NCBI GenBank assembly: GCA_017441385.1
Contig: JAFRXY010000040.1
Span: 1 to 64,000, forward strand
Direction: 5' to 3'
Length of the DNA stretch: 64,000 nt
From: Clostridia bacterium
GTDB lineage: Bacteria > Bacillota > Clostridia > Oscillospirales > Acutalibacteraceae
In this document: positions 56,311 through 64,000 of the stretch, in pieces
Numbering within the stretch: position 1 is the first letter of the stretch
Layout of the letters: each line of letters begins with the position of its first letter
Made by a program: the position numbers and the translations under genes
The notes under the pieces: model-generated
The model's input: the letters and a program-made list of their open reading frames with translations, nothing else
Databases searched by the model: none
Told to the model about the DNA's origin: nothing

Positions 56311-57330
56311 ATGGAGAGCATCGGAATGAAGAAAAATACAGTCAGTATTATTATTCCTGTGTATAACTGTGGGGAGTATCTGCCGCGATGTGTGGATTCT
56401 CTTGTCAGGCAGACATACAGAAGTCTGGAGATCATTCTCGTGGACGACGGTTCCACCGACGGAACCCCCGGGATATGCGACAGACTCGCGGAATCGGACA
56501 GCCGCCTTGCTGTGGTGCATAAAGCGAACGGCGGCGTGTCCTCCGCCCGGAACGCGGGAATCGAGGCGGCGGGAGGCGCATTCATCACGTTTGCCGACGC
56601 TGACGACTATGTGGAACCCGAACACATTGAATGCCTGATGAAGCTGATGCGGCAGCGTGACTGCGATGTAGCTGTGTGCGGCTTCATCAGTGAGGACGAG
56701 GAAAAAACTTCCGCCCCGCAGGCGGCGCGTTCATGCTCTGACTCAAAAGATGCTGCGAAAGAAGTATGCTGTGACTATGACCATGACAGCGCTGTCTGCG
56801 AATTGCTCGCCGGCGGCGCTGTCGGCGGTTATGTATGGAATAAGCTGTACCGCCGCGAGCTGCTGGAAGACGTGAAGTTCCGCGGAGACATCAAAATACT
56901 GGAAGACCTGCGCTTCAATTACGAAGTCTTCCGGCGGGTGGGGAAAATGGCGGTGACCGGCCGCCGGACATACCATTACATACAGCGGGGGCAGAGCGCC
57001 ATGCACCGCACCTTCGGCGACGAGCACCGCAGGATGGTGGAAACGGCGAGGGAAATCCGCGACGAACTCGCGGGCGCTTCCCCGGCATTGGCCGACGCGG
57101 GCAACGGGCTGCTGGGCACCACGATTCTGTGGGTGTCGGACGTGATGGCGGAGTACGGCCCCTATGACAGGCAGCTTTTCCGGCAATACTACGACGAATT
57201 CAGGCCGTTGAGAAAGAAATACATGAAGCTGAGCCGTATACCGTTCAGCTACCGCATGAGCGCGGTATTTTTTACCATGGGATTTCCCGTCTTCAGGCTG
57301 GCGGTGAAACTGGTGAGAAAAATTTTATAA
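56311..57330 (+). CDS. GT2-family glycosyltransferase
   Basis: 339 aa from ATG 56311 with GAAGGAG upstream. Inverting GT-A enzyme: VSIIIPVYNCGEYLPRCVDSLVRQTYRSLEIILVDDGSTDG, nucleotide site D45-D46, and the metal site FADADDYVEPEH (D96-A-D98). The C-terminal half has KLYRRELLEDVKF and ILEDLRFNYE (acceptor and ED base motif). A Cys/Asp/Ser-rich insert near 125-150 separates the halves. Last residues are hydrophobic. 22 nt after the GT-C-like gene. Confidence 0.9.
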   Translation: MESIGMKKNTVSIIIPVYNCGEYLPRCVDSLVRQTYRSLEIILVDDGSTDGTPGICDRLAESDSRLAVVHKANGGVSSARNAGIEAAGGAFITFADADDYVEPEHIECLMKLMRQRDCDVAVCGFISEDEEKTSAPQAARSCSDSKDAAKEVCCDYDHDSAVCELLAGGAVGGYVWNKLYRRELLEDVKFRGDIKILEDLRFNYEVFRRVGKMAVTGRRTYHYIQRGQSAMHRTFGDEHRRMVETAREIRDELAGASPALADAGNGLLGTTILWVSDVMAEYGPYDRQLFRQYYDEFRPLRKKYMKLSRIPFSYRMSAVFFTMGFPVFRLAVKLVRKIL

Positions 57331-57346
57331 GAAAGGGTGAACGCAT

Positions 57347-58567
57347 ATGGGAGAAGTCGCGGCAAAGAAGAAAATTCTCTTTGTCACCAATACGATGGGA
57401 CGCGCCGGCGCGGAAAAATGCCTCCAGGCGCTGCTGGAACTGCTGGATCCGGAAAAATACGACCTGTCGGTCTATTCCATCATCAACCGCGGCGAATTAT
57501 ACAGCGATATGCCGGCATACGTGCATATTCTCAACAAAAATCCCTGTACCAGATCGGTGCTGGACAGCGCCGGACTGGCCGCCATCGGACGGCAGATTCT
57601 CTGGAGCCTCATCAAGAAATGCAGCTTCCTGACGTATATTCCCTATTTCTTCCGCGTGCTGATTCACCAGATCAAGTGCAGGCACCTCGATTTCAGCAAG
57701 CTGTTCTGGATGCTGCTGGCGAGGAATGCCAAGCGGTTCGACGGGGAATACGATCTGGCGGTTGCTTTTATCGAGGGAGCCGCCACCTATTACGTCGCGA
57801 ATTACGTCAAAGCAAAGAAAAAAGCAGCCTACGTGCATATCGACTATCTGGCGGCGGGCTATTCCCCCAAGCTGGACAGGAAATATTATGACAAATTCGA
57901 CCGGGTCTTCTGTGTGTCGGACACCGTGCGGAAGGTATTTTTGCAGGCCTATCCGGAGTACGCGTCCAAGACCTTCTTCTTCCACAACATGGTGCCGAGA
58001 GAGCGGATCATCCGGCTGTCGAAGGAGGGCGAAGGCTTCACCGACGGCTTTGACGGGCTGCGGATTCTCACGGTCGGCAGGCTGCATTATCAGAAGGCAT
58101 ACGACCTTACCATTCCCGCGCTGGCGGAACTTCGCCGGAGGGGGCACAACGTGCGCTGGTACGTGATCGGCGAAGGGGCGGAGGAAGACAATCTCCGTGC
58201 GCTGATCAGGCAGAACGGCGTGGAAGACAGCTTCATTCTGCTGGGGACGACGCCCAATCCCTACCCCTTCATCGCCGGATGCGATATTTATTCCCAGTCG
58301 TCGCGCTTTGAGGGCTGGTGCATTGCCTTGGCGGAATCGCTGGTGCTGGCGCGGCCGGTGCTGGCTTCGAAATGCGCGGGCAACGAGGAACAGGTGACCG
58401 ACGGCGAAACCGGCGTGCTGATTGACCTTTCGGTGGAGAATATTGTCGCCGGCATGGAGAAGCTGATTACTTCCCCCGAATTAAGGGCGAAATTCACACG
58501 CAATCTCAGCGGGGTTGCGCTGGATTTCAGGAAAGATCTGGAAATGCTATACGCGTTGACGGACTGA
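57347..58567 (+). CDS. GT4-family glycosyltransferase
   Basis: 406 aa, AAAGGGTG ribosome site. GT-B fold. N-terminal ILFVTNTMGRAGAEKCLQALLELLD, central linker with HNMVPRERI, then ILTVGRLHYQKAYDLTIPALAEL, WYVIGEGAEEDNL and the donor-site motif SSRFEGWCIALAESLVLARPVLASKCAGNEEQV (E-x7-E type: F-E-G...A-E-S). Retaining, sugar-nucleotide dependent, cytosolic. A distinct relative of PelF with no PelF N-terminal signature. Start 16 nt after the GT2 gene. Confidence 0.9.
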   Translation: MGEVAAKKKILFVTNTMGRAGAEKCLQALLELLDPEKYDLSVYSIINRGELYSDMPAYVHILNKNPCTRSVLDSAGLAAIGRQILWSLIKKCSFLTYIPYFFRVLIHQIKCRHLDFSKLFWMLLARNAKRFDGEYDLAVAFIEGAATYYVANYVKAKKKAAYVHIDYLAAGYSPKLDRKYYDKFDRVFCVSDTVRKVFLQAYPEYASKTFFFHNMVPRERIIRLSKEGEGFTDGFDGLRILTVGRLHYQKAYDLTIPALAELRRRGHNVRWYVIGEGAEEDNLRALIRQNGVEDSFILLGTTPNPYPFIAGCDIYSQSSRFEGWCIALAESLVLARPVLASKCAGNEEQVTDGETGVLIDLSVENIVAGMEKLITSPELRAKFTRNLSGVALDFRKDLEMLYALTD

Positions 58568-58622
58568 TAATGTGACCATTTGGCAATTTGGCAAAGCAAA
58601 AATCAAGCGGAGGTGGCATTTC

Positions 58623-59399
58623 ATGACATGCCTCGACAGAAAAACGCTGATACTGATACCGGCCTTCAATGAAGAAGGAAGCATAGCGAAGGTCATTAAA
58701 AATATCAAAAACGAGTGCGGCAAAGTTGATATTCTGGTGATCAACGACGGGTCGCGCGACAAGACCGCGGAGGTGGCGGAGAACGCCGGCGCGATAGTGG
58801 TTTCGCATATCTATAATATGGGCTACGGCGTATCGCTCCAGACGGGGTACAAGTACGCGGTGGATCACGACTATGAATTCATCATTCAGATGGACGCGGA
58901 CGGACAGCACGATGTATGCAATATCGGCACAATTTACAACAAACTGATACACGGAAAGCATGCGTATGACATTGTAATCGGTTCACGGTTCATCGGCGAG
59001 CGCCAAAGCAGCATGAAAGTGGGCATTGCGAAGAAGGTAGCGATCGGGTTTTTCAACATGGCGATCAGGCTGGTGACACGGAAGCAATTCACCGACCCGA
59101 CGTCAGGATTGCAGGGGCTGAGCCGAAGGGCCTTCACGGCGTATTCATTGTATGATAATTTCGACACGAATTATCCGGATGCGAATATCATCACGAAGAT
59201 GCTGCTGAACGGATATTGGATGCGGGAGGTTCCGTCGGTGATGCATGAGCGGGTGACGGGAGTGAGTATGCATAGCGGGTTGCGGAAGAATATTGAATAC
59301 ATGTTTACGGTGACGTTGAATATACTGGTGGTTGTGATGCAGTTTTATCTGATAAAGAAAGGGCATAAGGACATTACGGAAGAGCTGGATTTGACATAG
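58623..59399 (+). CDS. DPM1-like GT2 (polyprenyl-phosphate sugar synthase)
   Basis: 258 aa from ATG 58623 with GCGGAGGTGG upstream. ILIPAFNEEGSIAKVIKNIKN, VINDGSRDKTAEVA, MGYGVSLQTGYKYA, the DxD site D91-A-D93 (QMDADGQHD) and GSRFIGE are the pattern of DPM1/polyprenyl-phosphate glycosyltransferases. No large C-terminal membrane domain; a single C-terminal hydrophobic stretch (MFTVTLNILVVVMQFYLI). It likely transfers a sugar to undecaprenyl phosphate, making a donor for the GT-C-like protein of this locus. Last gene of the locus. Confidence 0.85.
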   Translation: MTCLDRKTLILIPAFNEEGSIAKVIKNIKNECGKVDILVINDGSRDKTAEVAENAGAIVVSHIYNMGYGVSLQTGYKYAVDHDYEFIIQMDADGQHDVCNIGTIYNKLIHGKHAYDIVIGSRFIGERQSSMKVGIAKKVAIGFFNMAIRLVTRKQFTDPTSGLQGLSRRAFTAYSLYDNFDTNYPDANIITKMLLNGYWMREVPSVMHERVTGVSMHSGLRKNIEYMFTVTLNILVVVMQFYLIKKGHKDITEELDLT

Positions 59400-59583
59400 G
59401 AGGGAAAGAAAAAGTATTATTTTTTAAACTTTCCTTTGCCGCCAACAATTGCATGCTCTCTCTCTGCATGATTCCAAACCTTCGGATAAAAATAGTACGG
59501 GTATTCTTTTTGAACGGCATGTCGCTCAATCAACTTGCCGCCATGAAAATATCCTGTATCAAACTGCAAGGGACGGTACGACA

Positions 59584-59916
59584 ATGAACAGAAAATTCCG
59601 CATTCTCTGCGCTGCTGCCGCTCTGTCACTCATGGTTCTTCCCGTGAGCTGCGGAACGACTCGCAACGGAACAACTTCCAACGGTATGAATCAGAATGGC
59701 ATCTACGACGGCTCCAACGGCCGGAATGCCCTTAACGGCGCCGGTCAGCTGATTGATGACACGGGCGACGCTATCGAAAGAGGTGCCGACAGCATTCAGC
59801 GCGGTCTGGATCATATGGACGATGGAATGACAGACAATTCCACAGTTTCCACCACATTTTCCACAACGACCAACACAACCACAACCACCACACGCGCACC
59901 GGCTTCCAAGAGATAG
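59584..59916 (+). CDS. Small Thr-rich lipoprotein
   Basis: 110 aa from ATG 59584; ribosome site weak (GGGACGG). Signal peptide with lipobox LPVSC. The mature part is low complexity: Asn/Gly-rich (GTTRNGTTSNGMNQNGIYDG), an amphipathic stretch IDDTGDAIERGADSIQRGLDHMDDGM, then a Thr/Ser-rich tail (STTFSTTTNTTTTTT) that is likely extended on the surface. No family recognised. The gap 59400-59583 before it holds no gene. A terminator follows. Confidence 0.6.
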   Translation: MNRKFRILCAAAALSLMVLPVSCGTTRNGTTSNGMNQNGIYDGSNGRNALNGAGQLIDDTGDAIERGADSIQRGLDHMDDGMTDNSTVSTTFSTTTNTTTTTTRAPASKR

Positions 59917-59954
59917 GCTTTTCGCCTGAGCTAAAGTCCATTCATGCCAAAAAA

Positions 59955-60010
59955 CGGACGGCACGTCCTTCGCCTTGCAAGGCAAAGCAGACGCGCCGTC
60001 CGATTTTATT
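59955..60010 (+). terminator. Terminator after Thr-rich lipoprotein
   Basis: CGGACGGC (59955-59962) pairs with GCCGTCCG (59995-60002), then ATTTTATTTT. Confidence 0.7.
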
Positions 60011-60035
60011 TTGTATTCACAATTATTGACAATAT

Positions 60036-60138
60036 TATACTCAATAACGATTTAGCGTGCCGCCTCGGACTTCACAAAAACCATATATGAAAGTTTTTGC
60101 TCGTCCTCGGCTGGCAGCTATTGCCGTTATTGAGTATA
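60036..60138. repeat. 103-bp palindromic element, copy 2
   Basis: Same length and sequence as 16798-16900 except that position 6 of the left arm is T instead of G and its partner on the right is A instead of C, so the arms stay perfectly paired. It lies between convergent genes. Confidence 0.85.
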
Positions 60139-60156
60139 ACAATGTTCAGTGGAAAA

Positions 60157-61224
60157 TTACTTCACAACCACAGTCCAGCCGAATTCGTCCGGAATTTTGC
60201 CGAACTGCATGCCGGTGATCTTGTCGTAGAGCATCTGGGAAATTTCGCCGATTTCGCCGTTGTTGATGGGAATGATGGTGTCGCCGCACTTCAGCTCGCC
60301 CACAGGGGAAATGACCGCCGCCGTGCCGGTGCCGAACATCTCTTTGAATTCGCCCTTCGCGTTGGCTTCAATGAGTTCCTCAACGGTGATAAGGCGCTCG
60401 GAAACCTTGTAGCCCATGGTCTTCAGCACTTCAATAACCGACTTTCTCGTAATGCCCGGGAGAATGGAACCGCGAAGCACAGGAGTGACAATCTCGTCGC
60501 CCAGCACGAAGAAGACATTCATCGCGCCGACTTCCTCGATGTACTTGCGCTCCACGCCGTCCAGCCAGAGAACCTGACTGTAGCCCTGCTCCGCCGCGAC
60601 GTCCTGCGCCTTGAGGGAAGCGGCGTAATTGCCGCCGGTCTTTGCGTAGCCTGTGCCGCCGATGACAGCGCGGACATACTTGGTTTCCACATAAATCTTC
60701 ACCGGAGCCAGACCGCCGGCATAGTAGGAACCGGAGGGGCTCATGATGATGATGAACTTGTACTCGGTGGAAGTATGTGCGCCCAGTGCGTCCTCGGTGC
60801 CGATGATGAAGGGACGGATGTAGAGCGAAGCGCCGTCGGTATGGGGAACCCAGTCGCTGTCGATGTCAACCAGCATTTCGGTCGCCTTCTCGGCAAGCTC
60901 CTCGTCGATGAGCGGAATGCTCAGACGGTCGTTGGAACTGTTAAGACGGGCGAAATTCTGATCGGGGCGGAAAAGTCTGATCTTGCCGTCCACGCCGCGG
61001 TATGCCTTCATACCTTCAAAAACTTCCTGGCTGTAGTGCAGGCACATGCAGGCAGGCGTGAGATCGAGCGGGCCGTAGGGGACAATGCGGGGATCATGCC
61101 AGTGTCCGTCGGTGTAATCCATGACGAACATGTGATCGGTGAATATCTTGCCGAAGCCTAATTTGCTCTCGTCAGCGGGCTTCTGCTTGGGATTCTGGGT
61201 CAACTGAACCTTGATTTCTTCCAT
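60157..61224 (-). CDS. ilvE: Branched-chain amino acid aminotransferase
   Basis: 355 aa, GAGGAG ribosome site. Fold-type IV PLP enzyme that makes Leu, Ile and Val from their 2-oxo acids with glutamate. The catalytic Lys is K195 in GYAKTGGNYAASL. CLHYSQEVFEGMKAYRG, YIRPFIIGTE and EMFGTGTAAVISPVG (phosphate-binding) are intact. The domain length and LHYSQEVFEG motif place it with the long, eukaryote-like BCAT group. A minus-strand promoter with a ~80-nt leader precedes it; I see no T-box. Transcribed alone. Confidence 0.95.
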   Translation of the reverse strand: MEEIKVQLTQNPKQKPADESKLGFGKIFTDHMFVMDYTDGHWHDPRIVPYGPLDLTPACMCLHYSQEVFEGMKAYRGVDGKIRLFRPDQNFARLNSSNDRLSIPLIDEELAEKATEMLVDIDSDWVPHTDGASLYIRPFIIGTEDALGAHTSTEYKFIIIMSPSGSYYAGGLAPVKIYVETKYVRAVIGGTGYAKTGGNYAASLKAQDVAAEQGYSQVLWLDGVERKYIEEVGAMNVFFVLGDEIVTPVLRGSILPGITRKSVIEVLKTMGYKVSERLITVEELIEANAKGEFKEMFGTGTAAVISPVGELKCGDTIIPINNGEIGEISQMLYDKITGMQFGKIPDEFGWTVVVK

Positions 61225-61311
61225 GGTAAAACACTCCTCAAATAGATAATATCACTTGGATAAACAAATCATTGACAGCTGAACAGCCGCAAGATTCGCT
61301 GATTACATTCA

Positions 61312-61340
61312 ATTATAACACCCGATTGCCTGTTTTGCAA
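61312..61340 (-). promoter_or_regulatory. ilvE promoter
   Basis: Minus strand TTGCAA (61335-61340), 17-bp spacer, TATAAT (61312-61317). Confidence 0.7.
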
Positions 61341-61379
61341 GTTCTTTGTATAAATAATTCATAACACAACTAGCAACTA

Positions 61380-61490
61380 GTGTTTGATACGGAGGTAGAA
61401 GGCAGGAGGGAGAAGGGAGAAGGGAAAGGCGCGAAGCGCTCCTTCGTTATGAAGTGTTCACTATTCACTATTCACCATTCACCATTCACT
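61380..61490. repeat. Purine-rich and ATTCACT heptamer repeats
   Basis: AGGTAGAAGGCAGGAGGGAGAAGG-type purine repeats at ~61390-61425, then TTCACTATTCAC and ATTCACCATTCACC units to ~61490. The same ATTCACT/AGTGAAT heptamers are at 1-20, ~7040 and ~37690, all near ends of genes. 61225-61478 has no other gene. Confidence 0.6.
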
Positions 61491-61985
61491 GACGTTTCTG
61501 AGGTTGTCGGGGAGATACACTTCAATCCGCTGATCGGCGACCTTGGGAAGAGAATCGCAGAAGGGCAGTCCAAGAGCGGTTCCTTCCGGATAGAGGTCGA
61601 GCAGGGGGTGAAGCACGAAGGCGCGGCGCAGGATGCCGGGGTGGGGAAGGGTCAGCTCGTCCGTGGAAAGAACAGCGCCTTCATACAGCAGCAGGTCAAT
61701 GTCCACCGTGCGGGGGGCTTTGAAGCCGGGACGCGTCCGGCCGAGCGCCGATTCCATCCCCAGACAGGCGCCCAGCAGGGCGGCGGGGGAGAGGCGTGTG
61801 TCGATTTCGGCGGCGCAGTTGATGTAGGGCGGCTGCGGCGCTGCCACTTCCACCGCTTCGGTCAGGTAATAGCGGGAGATTCTCAGCAGCCGCGTGCCGC
61901 AGAGATTGGCAATGGCGGCCAGCGCGGCGCGGATATTTCCGCAGGGGTCGCCGAGATTCCCGCCCAGTCCGAGAACAGCCTTCAT
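61479..61985 (-). CDS. folK: 2-amino-4-hydroxy-6-hydroxymethyldihydropteridine pyrophosphokinase
   Basis: 168 aa from ATG 61985 (GGGAGG upstream, overlapping folB by ATGA). Transfers pyrophosphate from ATP to 6-hydroxymethyldihydropterin in folate synthesis. VLGLGGNLGDPCGNIRAAL, YYLTEAVEV, PYINCAAEI, ALGRTRPGFKAPRTVDIDLLLY with the Asp pair DID, and LPHPGILRRAFVLHPL are all family motifs. Coupled to folB; folP and folE are not in the window. Confidence 0.95.
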   Translation of the reverse strand: MKAVLGLGGNLGDPCGNIRAALAAIANLCGTRLLRISRYYLTEAVEVAAPQPPYINCAAEIDTRLSPAALLGACLGMESALGRTRPGFKAPRTVDIDLLLYEGAVLSTDELTLPHPGILRRAFVLHPLLDLYPEGTALGLPFCDSLPKVADQRIEVYLPDNLRNVSEW

Positions 61986-62356
61986 CTCAATACCTCCCTT
62001 GCCCTGCGGATGGTGACGGCGGCGTATGCAATATCGCATTTCACCGGCGCGTGCGGTTTTTTGAGGGTGACTTCCACCTCGCTCACCTTCTCGAATTGCC
62101 TGAGAATCGAATCGCACACCACCTGCGCGGCGCGTTCGATGAGGTCAAATGTGTTTTCCGTCATGGCTCTGCAGGCGCAGTTGCAGACTTCATCGTAATT
62201 CACGGTATCTTCCACCCTGTCGGTCAGGCAGGGAATGAGAAAATCGCCGTACAGCGCGATGTCCAGATAGAAATACTGCCCCTGCCGCTTTTCCTCCGGC
62301 AGTACTCCGTGATAGGCGAATACCTTCAGATCTTTTACCGAAATACAATCCTGCAT
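61982..62356 (-). CDS. folB: Dihydroneopterin aldolase
   Basis: 124 aa from ATG 62356 with GCAAGGAG upstream; longer readings to 62521 run through the promoter region. Cleaves dihydroneopterin to 6-hydroxymethyldihydropterin, the step before FolK. VKDLKVFAYHGVLPEEKRQGQYFYLDIALYGD with the YHGV/E motif and EVTLKKPHAPV with the catalytic-type Lys are intact. Overlaps folK by 4 nt, so the two are coupled. Confidence 0.95.
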   Translation of the reverse strand: MQDCISVKDLKVFAYHGVLPEEKRQGQYFYLDIALYGDFLIPCLTDRVEDTVNYDEVCNCACRAMTENTFDLIERAAQVVCDSILRQFEKVSEVEVTLKKPHAPVKCDIAYAAVTIRRAREVLR

Positions 62357-62594
62357 GTTTTTCTTCTCCTTGCGCGTCATGGATTCAGCATTATTTTTAC
62401 GATTTTTAATATAATTCAGATCATTTTCAGATAGTTGTGTTATAATCATGGTATCAAAGGGAAAAGCAAAAAAGAAATTTCCTGTAACCTGTATCATATA
62501 CCAACAGGACGCTTCTGTCAATAGCCAACGGAAACCGTGCCGTCTGTCTCTGGCTTTTCCCTTCCCATTTCACAAAAAAACGGAGTTGATTCAA

Positions 62595-64000
62595 ATGGCG
62601 GATTTCAGTCTGATGTGGCCTTCGGACTGCCCGAGGGAATGCAAGGTGCTGAGCGAGGAAGCGTGCAACGATCTTTCTCTGGAACTCTTCTGTTCGCGGC
62701 TTACCAAAAAGGAATACGATCACAATGTCATGTTCAAAATGCTCAGGGAAATGCCGTCCGAAGCGAGAGTGGTGAAATACCGTGTGGACGTGTTCGACGA
62801 CATTCTCCGGCACCCCCGTCTCCGGCAGAATGTGGCGGAGCTTCTGGAACGGCTGGAATTCCTCAAGAGCCTGCACAAGCACGCCCGCGACAAGGAATCG
62901 TCGAGCATCTGGCAGATCATCAACCGTCTGAATGAATTGGATTCCTACATCGACTGCGTGACCGGCATCAAGACAACGCTGGAGAACAGCGAGATTCATT
63001 CCGAGGGTCTGCGCAAGCTGCTGGAACTGGTGAATCGCATTCATTCCGACAGCGGATTTCCCGCGCTGAAAGAGGACATCAAGCGGGTTGTCAACGATAC
63101 CGGCAGGATTAAGAGCATTACGCTGGGGGTCAATCTCAACCGCTCGCTGTCCCCTGTGGAAGTGGGGGTGGTTTCGATCAATAACAAGCCCTACACCCGC
63201 GCCGGCGTGCTTGCCAATTTCTATGAATTCGCCTCCCAGAAGGAAGGGCTTCACGACGGAACGGGCGGGGATTCGATGAAATTCCACGCGCCGAAGGCCG
63301 GCAATGGCGTTCCTACCATTTCAAGGCAGGCGACTTCCAAGAATCTGGCGGTGCTCTCAGGGCTTGCAAAGGTATATGTGTCGGACAATGCCGAGGGCAA
63401 TCCCCTGATGAACAATCTCAACGAGGTCATCACCGACATGCTCAAGCCCGTCGTGCGCAAGCTCAACGATGTGCTTGCCAAATATGTGGACGTGGGCGGC
63501 TATTCGCTGCTCTCGCTGATACCCGAACTGACATTCTATCTGAAATGGGCGGAGCTGGTGGAGCAGCTCACCGCCGCCGGCATTCAGATGTGCAAGCCGG
63601 AAATCCTTCCCGAGGGACGACGGGAATTTTACGCCGAGGGGCTGTATAATATCAAACTGGGTCTGAAAAAGCTGGACGGCGAACCGATCGATATCGTGAC
63701 CAACGGACTTGACTTCCGGCCGGAGCGGAGAATCTACATCATGACCGGCCCCAACCGCGGCGGCAAGACCACCTTCACGCAGGCGATAGGGCTGATTTTC
63801 CTGCTGGCGCAGCACGGCATCTATGTTCCCGCCAAGCGGTGCGTTCTTTCTCCCGCCGACAATATCTACACCCATTTTCCCGCCGACGAGAACAGGACGG
63901 TGGATCTCGGCCGACTGGGGGAGGAATCCAAGCGCATGAGCGAAATCTTTACCGAAGCCACCGACCGCAGCCTGCTGCTGCTCAATGAATCGCTGGCCAC
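62595..64000 (+). CDS. MutS-family ATPase protein, 5' part (runs off the window)
   Basis: Open reading frame from ATG 62595 (GGAG 11 nt upstream) to the window end, 468 codons and no stop. It has a MutS core (helical domain III-like) and ATPase domain but no N-terminal mismatch-binding domain I. Walker A reads TGPNRGGKTTF (384-394), where MutS usually has TGPNMGGKST. VDLGRLGEESKRMSEIFTEAT and LLLLNESLA follow (Walker B-like region with Asn-Glu). Such short MutS-like proteins with a preceding helical part resemble the MutS2/MSH-like subfamilies without Smr visible here. Role in DNA repair or recombination is likely; exact subfamily unresolved. Confidence 0.8.
   Translation, partial: MADFSLMWPSDCPRECKVLSEEACNDLSLELFCSRLTKKEYDHNVMFKMLREMPSEARVVKYRVDVFDDILRHPRLRQNVAELLERLEFLKSLHKHARDKESSSIWQIINRLNELDSYIDCVTGIKTTLENSEIHSEGLRKLLELVNRIHSDSGFPALKEDIKRVVNDTGRIKSITLGVNLNRSLSPVEVGVVSINNKPYTRAGVLANFYEFASQKEGLHDGTGGDSMKFHAPKAGNGVPTISRQATSKNLAVLSGLAKVYVSDNAEGNPLMNNLNEVITDMLKPVVRKLNDVLAKYVDVGGYSLLSLIPELTFYLKWAELVEQLTAAGIQMCKPEILPEGRREFYAEGLYNIKLGLKKLDGEPIDIVTNGLDFRPERRIYIMTGPNRGGKTTFTQAIGLIFLLAQHGIYVPAKRCVLSPADNIYTHFPADENRTVDLGRLGEESKRMSEIFTEATDRSLLLLNESLA

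Noticed and set aside
61225-61311. A T-box leader before ilvE
   Set aside because: The leader is short and I find no T-box core (no TGGNACCGCG-type sequence) or terminator.

Overview
The window looks like chromosomal DNA of an anaerobic, endospore-forming Gram-positive bacterium of the class Clostridia, probably an Oscillospiraceae/Ruminococcaceae-type gut organism. The evidence is a pyruvate:ferredoxin oxidoreductase (NifJ), a SpoVAD sporulation protein, ThiT behind a TPP riboswitch, DUF1836 and DUF4250 proteins, AGGAGG-type ribosome binding sites, TTGACA-17-TATAAT promoters and fairly high GC. Taxonomy is inferred from gene content only.

Layout. 1-3900: DnaA-box-like sites around an AT-rich stretch, a BRO-N/Fic fusion gene, then gyrA. 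3900-10300: GC-rich structured repeats, small zinc-ribbon and regulatory genes, an NfeD-like protein, a leucine-rich lipoprotein and a flotillin. 10300-23400: a nuclease/phosphatase-fold lipoprotein, guaB, a PD-(D/E)XK protein with coiled-coil repeats, riboswitch-thiT, ppk with an acidic tail, a DUF4250 protein, a lipoprotein, spoVAD (minus) and a VanY-like protein without metal ligands (minus). 23700-37300: a VanW protein with a repetitive N-terminus, a phage-type DUF4373 gene (minus), a Cys-rich membrane peptide plus MacB-like ABC transporter behind a promoter with two palindromes, nifJ, a second PD-(D/E)XK protein with AEGR repeats and a solute-binding lipoprotein that looks circularly permuted. 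37470-38110: five tRNA genes (Gly, Arg, His, Gln, Lys). 38170-43050: a large membrane protein and trkA-trkH potassium uptake.

43370-59400 is the most interesting part: about 16 kb of co-directional genes forming a Pel-like exopolysaccharide locus. The order is DUF2194-like protein, PelF glycosyltransferase, PelG transporter, two GT8 glycosyltransferases, an SDR-PelD fusion, PelE, a GT-C-like polytopic protein, GT2, GT4 and a DPM1-like GT2. The PelD part keeps the RxxD I-site motif but has lost GGDEF, as expected of a cyclic-di-GMP receptor. PelD, PelE and PelG would form the membrane complex, PelF would polymerise, and the extra transferases suggest a more complex or lipid-linked/decorated polymer. 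No outer-membrane parts (PelB, PelC) are seen, as expected of a monoderm.

59580-64000: a Thr-rich lipoprotein, ilvE (minus), folK and folB overlapping (minus), and a MutS-family gene running off the right edge.

Repeats of several families lie between genes. The most notable is a 103-bp palindromic element present twice, identical except for one compensatory base-pair change in its terminal arms.
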